A stretch of DNA of 64,000 nt from Larix kaempferi (taxonomy: Eukaryota > Streptophyta > Pinopsida > Pinales > Pinaceae). Made by a program: the position numbers and the translations under genes. The notes under the pieces were generated by a model that made no database searches, was not told the DNA's origin, and saw only the letters and a list, made by a program, of their open reading frames with translations. Below are positions 55,749 through 64,000 of the stretch, in pieces. Position 1 is the first letter of the stretch. Every line of letters starts with the position of its first letter. The stretch spans positions 2,170,001-2,234,000 of the forward strand of contig BSBM01000865.1 in the NCBI GenBank assembly GCA_027924585.1. The letters are read 5' to 3'.

Positions 55749-57756
55749 TGTTAGCACTGTTTTATTTTGCAGGAGTCAATGTTATCACTGTATAAATTTC
55801 AAGTTTTCATTGCTGATTTGGTAACTTCGAGGCTTGGCTCATTTGATAAATCATAAGAGTTTTCCCAGGTTTGGAAAAAAAAAAGTGCTTTTGTCAAGTT
55901 TGAGTCTTTTTAACAACAATATTGACCCTCTCGACGTTATTCAAAGGTTTTCGAATACTTCATTGAAAATATGATAAAAAATTAGCTCGAAGGCTTAAGC
56001 TCCAAGCTCCAGCTCCTCATGATCTGCATCCACAACACGCAAGCCCCAACGAACAAGCACTAAGCTTCCAAGGGGTATCCTTTGGTTCACATCATCGAAT
56101 TTATAATGTGAACGTTGGCACATTTAAACACTAAAACATAGTGTTTCTTCCTCCATGTGGGATAAGTCCCATAAAGTAAAATATATATATAAATTGCAGT
56201 TCAAACCCCACGCCAGGTGTCGAAGGCTCCAACTACTAATGGAGACTAGTGGTTGTAAACAATTTCGCAAGGGTAAGCTATGTGGTTTTAAATGATTTTT
56301 GGAAATGAGCAGAGTATGTGTTAACCCATGGGAAAATCGACTGCCAGGATCTCCAGTGAAAACAAACCTATGGCCATCAAGCTCTGCGCAGATTAAACAT
56401 CCGCGAATAAAAGAACTTTCCAAATCAGCGAAGTTGGGGTGGGTGCCGCACATCTCGACAGTGGAGATTTGGCGAAAAATAGATCTACAGTGGGAACATG
56501 TTTCGCAATTTGAACATGCGAGGACAAACAAGCTTTCCAAAATTTGTGAAATTCATGCTCGTGGGTAAGTGAAATTTTATGAAAATGACTGTTTTAGTCA
56601 GCGACTTCAAACGCCCGTCGCTACTAAATGGGAAGGAATTTTCACAATATGAGGGAGGTTTTTCTTTATCACGGGCCCATATACAATAACCTCTCTCCAT
56701 TTTTACACAAGTATCACGGTTTGGAAGAATCGAAGGGATATGCATGGGGAAAATTTCCAGAATTTTAGTTCACTATCTAAGTCACCAACTTCAAAAGTAG
56801 ATTCCGATGAGCTGGAGGAGAATTTGAGAAAATGAAGACATGGGTTTTGTTGGGAACATGCTTAATTACAAAAACCTCTCTCATAATTTACAAAACTGTC
56901 ACCATTTGAGATATACATCTGGGGATTTGAATCCTAGTTTTCAGCAGTCCGCATCTTGAAATGAAGAAAATTAGTTGTAACTGATTCTCAAAAATGATGG
57001 ACTTGTCTGTATAGGTGTCATCAATGTTGTAAAAAATTTCGGTTTTGGAGGATAGGTTAGAATATTTCGAGCCGGAAGATTGATGTATCATCTCCTATAT
57101 ATTCATATGTAGTAAAGGGTTGCCGGTTGGACCCGTGAGAACCGGGATGTGTTTTTTGAGATCTATCTTTAATAGAAGTACAGGGCCGAAGTTGGCCTTT
57201 TTGCAGAGATTCATGTGTTGTTTTACATTACAGTTTGTTTTTCCTTTCTTATGTGAATGTGTACCCTGTTTATTACTTCCATAATGTTTTCCTTTCATGT
57301 CTGAAATGAGTGTGTAATAGCATAGAATTCATACTCATATGCTCTATCTATTGTTTTAGATATTCAGAAATGATTTCCTCTAAAGTTAACATTGAATTCA
57401 TCCTTGTTAGATGCTCATGTTAATGGACCGTTATTTAATTCTTCTCCTCCACCAGACCAAAGCATTTTGACTATGATTGAATGGCTATCTTTCCTCTGTT
57501 ATGAAGTTCCATGCAACAACACTGTAATCTAATATAATTGTTTGTTTTGACTCCATTTCCCAAGGAATGCTCATCTTGTTTCAACCAAACAACAATCTGA
57601 TCTTAATTTTAATTCATATATCTGGCCTTGATAAACAAACATTGAGAGATCCCTCTTTGGAAAGATAGAATACGGCTCTCTTTCCTAAAGCTTGGTTTTG
57701 TTGTTACCTCGAAGTGTCTTTTCCCACAACCTTAAGGGTCATTTTGAGTGCTAACA
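55749..57756 (+). repeat. Gag-only element 3' LTR (2,008 bp)
   Basis: TGTTAGCACT ... AGTGCTAACA, closely matching 49265-51241 plus 52632-52668. No purine tract directly abuts the start; a 'gcagggaggata' run lies ~25 bp upstream. Confidence 0.78.
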
Positions 57757-58587
57757 AGGTAAATACCCGAAGAATGTATCAAAGGTGTAGTGTTCAATGT
57801 GTGAACTAAAGTAAGCAGCAGGTTCACTGGAATCATTCAAATCAGTGACTGTTTGCTTCATGTATGGCTCTCTACTAATTTTGATTTTATTAGGTCTTAC
57901 ATTGTAAGGGAGGCATAAATGGAACCAGTTAGTAGAAAAACAACCTTTAATATTTTCTGACCAATCCCTACTTAGCCACATTCCATATGCCTCAGGGATA
58001 TCAGCGACAACTATGTCAATGGTTTGGTGGATTATTGGATCAATTGATAAGGTCAAAAGAACATTTTTCAATTCTCCTACTACCCTAACTCTTGATCGGT
58101 CAAGTTGAAATATTTGGCTAGGGAAAGGTTCCCAAGATGCATTCAGCTTCCTGCAGACATACAATGGCATTACAATGGATGAAGCACTTGATTCTATCAT
58201 GTAGTTATGCACATTCCTATTAAAAATTTCGAAAGGAGGCGTTTTCTTTCCACCAGGATTTTGGCTACCAGGTTTAGAATATGTCTCTAAATTGTTGTTT
58301 TGAACTTTTCTAGGTTTGTTCACAATCATGATTTTAGGCAGACTATCTCTCATGGAAGGAATTTTCAAAAGTTCAAAAAGAGATATGTTAGCCTTTAACC
58401 TTTTCAAGTCATCAACTAAACTATATTCAATCTTATGATTGATAGTCTCTTTCTGTGTTACTGCATTGCCTTTATTTTGGGTAGATGTTGAAGGGGAATC
58501 TTCATGTGAAGATTGTTCTTTGCTTCTTGTGTTATAAGAATGTTCGACATTAAAAACAGTCTCAGGATCATCTTCCTCTTTAGCCAT
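57757..58587 (-). pseudogene. Ty3-Gypsy aspartic protease fragment
   Basis: The minus frame has 'HNYMIESSASSIVMPLYVC' (protease active site, normally DSGAS), 'IFQLDRSRVRVVGELKNVLL', 'TIDIVVADIPEAYGMWLSRD' and 'FSTNWFHLCLPYN'. The catalytic Asp is replaced by Glu (GAA) and the Gly by Ser, so it is inactive. It is cut at 57757 by the gag-only element, and its apparent stop lies inside that LTR. RT is missing. Confidence 0.85.
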
Positions 58588-59560
58588 AGGGAGTTCTGAA
58601 AAATAACTAATGGTGTTGACCTGCTGGTCCTCTTCTTCATCAGGTGGTTCAGGATCCTGATTTTCTTTAGGATTTTCATCAGGGTGATCAGGAGGATTCT
58701 GGGATTAAGAAGCCAGAGCTTTTAAAATGGAATAGATTTCTGTAGAATTTAACCCCTCATCAGGATTAGGTGGATTTTGATTCTAAGGGGCCTGGTAAGG
58801 TCTCCTAAAAGGTGGTCTTACGAATCCTCTATTATTGGTTTGATTTTCAGTGTTGGTCTCTTTCAAATCCACCATTTCATTAAAGATCTTTTGAAGAATT
58901 TTTTTCATATCATTCATTTCAAAAGGATATTTATTTTGCACAGTGGATGTAAGAGGGTTCTCTTGTTTCTTGCGATAGGTAGAAGGTTGATCAGATTGAG
59001 TGTTAGGATTATCTTTTAAACAAAATATGTCCTTTTCTACTTGGATGGATTCAGCAAAAGCCTCTTGCACGTTATCCTTGTGGGCTCTTTTGACCCACAT
59101 GGAAATGGGGATAGGAAGACCTTTAATATAATATGCCACCAATAATTCTTTTGCAGGAAGAATAATGGCAGGGATTCTATTTTTTAGATAGGAGAATCTC
59201 TGGTTGAAATCTTTAACCCTTTCTTTACCCTTTATTTTCATTGAGGATAGATCAATGACTAGATCCTCAGGAGTTTTATCATCTCCAATTTTTTGAATAA
59301 ATAGGGTTTAAAAATCATTCCAAGAAGAGATCGATCGGGCTTCCAGGGAAAAATACCATGTATATGCTTTCCCTTCAAAGGTATAAGGGAAAAACCTACA
59401 TAATACATCTTCATATATCACACTTCTTAGCCTAATAGCTTGCATGAAGGTTTTAATATGGTCTTTTGCAGGGGATTTATCATCTGGATTAAATTTAGGA
59501 AGCATTTTTTCTTGGTTTTTGGGAAGTCTATGTTGATCTCCAGGAATGAATACAGCATCC
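58588..59560 (-). pseudogene. Ty3-Gypsy gag, core and C-terminal part
   Basis: 'MLPKFNPDDKSPAKDHIKTF', 'FFPYTFEGKAYTWYFSLEA' and 'SISSWNDF', then past a stop 'MKIKGKERVKDFNQRFSYLK' and 'LLVAYYIKGLPIPISMWVKR', form a complete Retrotrans_gag match. The tail 'VKRAHKDNVQEAFAESIQVE' leads to a Pro/Glu-rich linker into the protease. Several single stops are present (59307, 58782, 58703). Confidence 0.85.
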
Positions 59561-60098
59561 TAGTCTAACCAAGGTCTGCTTTGTCGATATCCCATTGTTC
59601 TGTATTCTGAAGAAGAAGAGCTTGTGGATGACTCACTATTTGATGATTCCTCAGATGAGGATGAAGATGAAGAAGGGGTTGTTGGTGGTGGTCCACCTGA
59701 TGCAACGTTGGGTTGTGGGATATCCCGATCTTGATCTGTTTCTTCAAATATGATGCGATTTGGATGTCAGGAAACAGTTCCTGTAGAGCTGTGTTCTGAT
59801 TATCTATGTTCTGATTATCCGAATTTTGATTATTAGTGTCAATCTATGAATTGTTGGCTTGAAGTTGTTGGGATACTATTTTTCTCAGGTTTCGATTGAA
59901 TTCAATTCTCTGTTCAACCCGAGCAGTGATATCATGATTACTTTTCCTTAATTTCCCAAGGGTGAGAGGCCCTCTAGTAGGGGATATAAAAATAATTTCA
60001 GGCCTTCCTGCTCCTTGTCCTGTTATAGGAGTAGCAGGGACTATAGTTGGATCTTGAACTGGTTTCTTCGTAGATGTGGATGCTTGAGTATGGCTCAT
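59561..60098 (-). pseudogene. Ty3-Gypsy gag N-terminal region
   Basis: The ATG at 60098 opens 'MSHTQASTSTKKPVQDPTIV', then 'LTLGKLRKSNHDITARVEQR' and Asn/Gln-rich sequence, then a His/Pro-rich stretch in a shifted frame leading into the gag core. It is low complexity and supported mainly by its position upstream of gag. Confidence 0.6.
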
Positions 60099-60152
60099 GG
60101 TAAGAATCGGTATCCTTGCTGGAGGAGGTATACTAGTGTTTTGTTTAGGATA
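60099..60152. other. Junction between ORF1 fragment and gag leader
   Basis: Similarity to the first ORF1 copy stops after 'TDAQQEALET' at about 60152. The remaining bases before the gag ATG are unrelated to the coiled-coil region found there in the first copy, indicating a deletion. Confidence 0.5.
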
Positions 60153-60853
60153 CCAGTTTCAAGTGCTTCTTGTTGTGCATCAGTGGATTTTTTCTTCCAA
60201 ATGACCTGGTTGGGAACAGGGCCTTGCATAACAGTCCCTTCCCTTTGTATTTCAGTACCCATTTTCACTACTGCTTCCTCTGACTTGCTGTAAAAATATT
60301 CTCCCAAAGAAACCACAACATATTCTCCAAAATCCGCCACTATGTCCACTGTGGAAGTAAACACATCGGATGTTTTGACCAAAGGTGCAGTTTGGGATGT
60401 AATAGAATTTGGAATAGGCATGGTGATTTGGGTGGTGGATATGGAAGGTGAAATGACATTGGAGACTATTGGCAAAGATGAGGAAGTAGAGGATAAAGCA
60501 ATGATCCCCGAGAGTGAGATAGAAATTGGGATCATAGGTGCTTCTACAGGTACAGTAGGAATTGGAATGTTAGCAGCCTATGTAAATGGAACAGAGGTTG
60601 GAGCCATGGATAAATCTTGGGAAGTTACCATAGGGATGAACATAGGCTCAATTGATGTGAGTGTAGGAGTTATGATATCAAGTGATGAGATGGAAGGTGA
60701 AACAATTGTAATGTCCGATGGTATAGAAGGGGTTATAACTATGGTGATGGCGACTTCTTGGAAATTAAAGTCAGGAAGAGAGTCATCAATCACTATGCTC
60801 TCCAAAGGATCAGAAGAGGTAGAGGTAACATATATAACTTCTTGCAGGGTGAC
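60153..60853 (-). pseudogene. Accessory ORF1 paralogue, P/S/T-rich fragment
   Basis: Two minus frames (60578-60913, 60095-60535) reproduce the P/S/T-rich region of 25429-26022 plus the 'SSDPLESIVID' segment found at 33263, here contiguous. TGG stands where the first copy has TAG. The segment is cut at 60853 by a Tat/Ogre-like LTR and at 60152 by a deletion. It lies directly upstream of gag in the same orientation. Confidence 0.7.
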
Positions 60854-61882
60854 TGTTATAGCCAAAATTGGCACTTCTCCGTCCATGATGACACTTACAT
60901 CTCTTGGTCGCATGGCAACACTTAATGAGATTACTGTGAGTCACACAAAAGGATATTTGTGGATGTAAGAGCCATATTTGGGAATTTAGATGGATGTAAT
61001 TACCTAATTCATGGCCCTTTGGATAGGTAATAACCTTAGGAACATTTTTGCAGACCAAAACTTCTCCAGAAAAGGTTGTTTTTGACCATTTTCCCACAGA
61101 AACGCAACTTGCATATGATAAAGTCACGGGTTTCCTAAAAATTCACAAGTTTCATATGGTAATAGTCGTGGTTATCCGCTGGTTATTCCTGTTCAAAGCC
61201 GATAACACCTCATAAACACTAAAAATACATAAAAACTTGTGAAAAATGGTTAGTTTTGGGTAGTTTTGGAACCTCATCTTTGGTTGTAACTACTTCCTAT
61301 TCAACCATATCTTATTCAATTGCTATATAAGAGAGGGAGATGGACCATTAAAGAGGACCAAGCCCATTATAGTGTTATACTGGAGGAATTGAGACTCATA
61401 TCCCCCTCACTTGTGCCCTAGTTTCTAGTGAACCCTAACACATCTGAGCAGAGGTTGGGATCCTTGGAGAAGAGGAGCAGGAGACCTTGAGTCATGGTTT
61501 CGTGAAGTGCCATCCTTGAAGGAAGGTATAATTTGATGTACTTGCTTCATTCATTAATAATATTGGACATTCTTTCTTTCCCAACATAATTTGTTTTATA
61601 TGTTATAAATTTGATTACTAATTGATGTTTCATGCTATTGTAAATGTCAATTTGTTTATATGTGATAAAATTGGTTTGAGGAAGGTCTAGGGATGTTTTG
61701 CAGGATGGTACATTGAGTAGAAAATGAGGAGAAAGCTAGGATCAAACTTCAGAATAAGGTGCATGTCTTTCTAATCTCTAACTTATTTGCTTAAGTATAT
61801 GTACATGCAGAACTTTGTATGTCCATCTTACACCTTTGTATGTTGGTAGTCTCTCCCCTGCTATAGGAAATTTTTCCTAACA
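60854..61882 (+). repeat. Tat/Ogre-like 5' LTR (1,029 bp)
   Basis: TGTTATAGCC ... TTTCCTAACA, TG...CA termini, followed by a PBS after six bases. Only one copy is in the window. Confidence 0.7.
61324..61330 (+). promoter_or_regulatory. LTR TATA box
   Basis: 'tatataa' in 'tgctatataagagaggg', mid-LTR and oriented with the element. Confidence 0.55.
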
Positions 61883-61888
61883 AAAAAC

Positions 61889-61906
61889 TAGCGACTCCGC
61901 TGGGGA
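61889..61906 (+). other. Primer binding site (TGGCGACTCCGCTGGGGA type)
   Basis: 'tagcgactccgctgggga' follows the LTR by six bases and differs by one base from a PBS seen in plant Tat/Ogre-type Gypsy elements. I have not assigned the tRNA with certainty. Confidence 0.65.
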
Positions 61907-64000
61907 GAAGCCTATCTTCTTTGGGGTATACAAGGTCATTTTTCAAGTATATTTGAAGGTTTGATTTTAATTCCATGTTAGGACTAGCCTTTGAGATTTG
62001 TTAGACTTTTCCTTGCTCAGTTTTTGAGTTGGATTGTTGCATCTTTTTTGGACTTTTTCTGTGTACTCGCGACTTTCTGGTACTTATAGTCATGGGTCCG
62101 AGACATATTCGTGGGTGTGAACCTTGTATACCCACGGTTCACTCGCACTTGTCCCTTGTGTACAGTCGCGGGTAATCCCTAAACTTAAGTTTTTCGATTT
62201 TGGAGCTTTTTTGGGAGGTTTTGATTGCATTTTTGGAGTTCTTGTTGATCCTAGGTCTATGTAGGACCCATTGGAAGTGGTGTATTATCTCTCGATTGAT
62301 CTTAATTTGATGTTCGGGATATTTTTAAATAAATTTGGGCTTGTTTGGAAGAATTTGGGGCTTGTTGACCCAAGTTGGGGATTGTGAAATAGTTTGGTGT
62401 TTTTTACCCTAATTTGAGTCTATTTGAATATACTTGCTCCAATTTGACTGGATTTGGAGCCTATTGAGTCTATTTGACCCTATTTATATCTATTAGAGTG
62501 AAAAACCTCTTTATATTGATTTCTTGTCCTTTCTTGTGATTTTGGTCTTTCTTTTGTAGTGAAAGATCAAGTGTCTTTTCCGTGGTTTAAGACCTTGATT
62601 GCACTATTTGTGTGCAAACCTAGCTTTACCAAACCATATTTCTTAATAGGTCCTTTGCTTTGTTTGGGTCTAAAAGTACTCATTGTCAGCTTTTCCAAAT
62701 TTTTGGCATGCTTACATAATAAGAATCTGAAGGTTTAAGGATGCTTTCACTGTTTAATAAGGAGATTTGAAAGTTTTTGAATTTGATTTGGTAGTATAGT
62801 TACTTTGAGTTTCAATTTTGTTCTCACCTTGAAAAAGAATAAAAAATCTAGTTAATGTTCGTAGAATACTTTGCAAGTGGCTTAAAGGATCTAGAAGTGC
62901 TTTGCATCAAAACACAAAATTTTCTTTTGCATAGCTAATTGTTTGAGTAGTTGCATGCTTAGGTTTTGAGTTTGATTTTGTACATTAGACTTTATTTTTT
63001 ACCTTTTGCATTCGAAAAAACTAAAAATTGCATAGATATAAAAAAAATTGCATATGCATTCCAGATTATATCTTTAGGACTTGCATTGAAAATAGATGAA
63101 GAGTGGGTGAGTACATATTTGTGATGATCAAGTGCTTCATGTTTCAGTTAAAGAATATGTTTCTTTAGTTGCGCTTGTTTTACTCATGCTGGAAGTGTTT
63201 GAAGTACATTTTTAAAGCACACAATCAGTAACTTGGATAGGATATTAGGTTTTCTTCTAGTTTAGAAACACACCTAATAGCTTAAGTAGGATTGTGGGGG
63301 TAGGGAGTTGTGAATTAACTCCTCCACGATCACTCAAAATTGTCAAAACATAGGTGTCATTATTTTGGGAGAAAATCCATCTTTGTAGAAGGTGAACCGG
63401 GAAGCTCCACTCAAACCGGAGTTAAGCATGAGGTCGTGCGAGATTGAGTAGAGGATATACCCCTCCGATATTCAATTGAGCATATACAGAGATTGGTGCA
63501 CATACGGGGACTTATTAGTACCTTTTGGTGATTTTGAGTTTCGGGATTTATTACCCTGCCCATGCACATTGATTTGACAACCGACTGTACCCTCGGACCC
63601 TCTCTGCAAGGTTGGTAACCTTAGTATCCAGACTCTAGGGCTCTACACAAGTGACGACAAAAGGCTATTTTTATTGTACCTAGGACAGATGTGGGAGGAA
63701 AACCTCTACAGAAATTTGGGAAGGTGGTTTGGTGATTCAAACCCTTGCACCCAGAGGACTTGTATGTGGACCCCAGGTAATTGTTCTTCATCCTTCGTTG
63801 GTTTGTTTTGTGCCCTAATCATCCCAGACTTCCTTCTGGAAGGCATCTGCTTTCCTGGTTTGGATTACCTAGGACCTTTCTAGTGGTGTGCTCTTTGTGT
63901 TGCTTGTTATTAGTTAGCCTTAGATACTTCTTTCTCATTGAGTTGGAGACTATGGCTAGCATTCCTGTGAGAACCAATCAAGGGACCTCTGTTTAGGGAG
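61907..64000 (+). other. Retroelement leader, no domain recognised
   Basis: Long T-rich non-coding interval. Short frames near 63674-63996 have no family match. The more conserved-looking, GC-richer block 63360-63900 probably precedes the first ORF beyond the window. Confidence 0.45.

Larger units (their letters stand above)
49265..57756 (+). mobile_element. Gag-only non-autonomous LTR retrotransposon (TR-GAG-like)
   Basis: The LTRs, 49265-52668 (including a 1,385-bp solo LTR) and 55749-57756, have 10-bp perfect inverted ends TGTTAGCACT/AGTGCTAACA. A PBS lies at 52672. The interior encodes a Gypsy-type gag and a second ORF of unknown function but no protease, RT or integrase. No target-site duplication is seen: the right flank is a Gypsy protease and the left flank a Gypsy integrase, so flanking DNA has been lost. 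Confidence 0.8.
60854..64000 (+). mobile_element. Tat/Ogre-like LTR retrotransposon, 5' part, runs off window
   Basis: The LTR 60854-61882 is followed by a PBS and a long leader without recognisable gag-pol up to the window end. The insertion point after gtgac in the ORF1 paralogue agrees with the uninterrupted first copy near 33331. The second target-site copy would lie beyond 64000. Tat/Ogre assignment is based on the PBS type and long leader (inference). Confidence 0.7.

Noticed and set aside
49265-57756. Host genes inside the large LTRs (for example 49781-50056, 56124-56540)
   Set aside because: The frames are present in both LTR copies as near-identical sequence but lack any domain and are broken differently. 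They are more simply LTR sequence.
63390-63450. 5S rRNA-like sequence ('ggagttaagcatg...gtgcgag')
   Set aside because: A short resemblance to the 5S internal region, but the rest of a 5S gene does not align and the position fits a retroelement leader.

Overview
This window looks like a stretch of a large, repeat-dominated vascular-plant nuclear genome. The mix of Copia, Athila/Tat-like Ty3-Gypsy and CACTA elements, the depth of nesting and the AT-rich spacers suggest a gymnosperm or another giant-genome plant, but the species is inferred, not proven. I found no convincing host gene, tRNA, rRNA or CRISPR array. Nearly every supportable protein signal belongs to a transposable element, and most are broken by stops, frameshifts or younger insertions.

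Layout, left to right. 1-6577: non-coding sequence with small direct and tandem repeats. 6578-8791: seven copies of a ~318-bp satellite-like unit. 9130-14945: a decayed CACTA (EnSpm/TNP2-type) DNA transposon on the minus strand, with right subterminal repeat arrays, next to a solo LTR (14950-15653). 16494-17023: a plus-strand Copia integrase remnant. 17024-22053: a minus-strand Copia (Copia-1) with its 3' LTR, PPT and a pol broken by single stops; its 5' end is missing. 22259-23539: a Ty3-Gypsy integrase ORF (minus).

24700-36792 holds a long minus-strand retroelement accessory ORF ('ORF1': globular region, P/S/T-rich region, coiled coil). It is split by a nearly intact, recently inserted Copia (Copia-2, 26023-33262; 490-bp LTRs, TSD tcaat, 1,307-codon polyprotein) and by a solo LTR (34931-36562, TSD ggtct). 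A hairpin-rich leader lies upstream of ORF1 (36793-37640).

39174-60853 is a deep nest. A minus-strand Gypsy integrase is split between 48296-48758 and 39174-39807 by a non-autonomous Athila-like element (39808-48295: LTRs, tRNA-Asp-type PBS, gag, protease, accessory ORF, PPT, but no RT or integrase). That element carries two younger solo LTRs (41652-42233 in gag; 45434-46153 in the accessory ORF). Removing each insertion plus one target-site copy restores a continuous reading frame. To its right, 48781-57756 is a plus-strand gag-only element with a second ORF and large LTRs. Its 5' LTR contains another solo LTR (51242-52626), and a copy of its own 3' internal tail lies left of the 5' LTR. Beyond it are minus-strand Gypsy gag-protease remnants (57757-60098) fused to a second ORF1 fragment (60153-60853).

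60854-64000 starts a plus-strand Tat/Ogre-like element (LTR with TATA box, then PBS) that runs off the window.

The loci do not cooperate as an operon. They form a stratigraphy: an old minus-strand Gypsy/ORF1 layer, then Athila-like, gag-only and Copia insertions, then five solo LTRs. The most interesting material is the recurrent ORF1-type accessory protein, the non-autonomous elements, and several unexplained repeat structures in LTRs and leaders.
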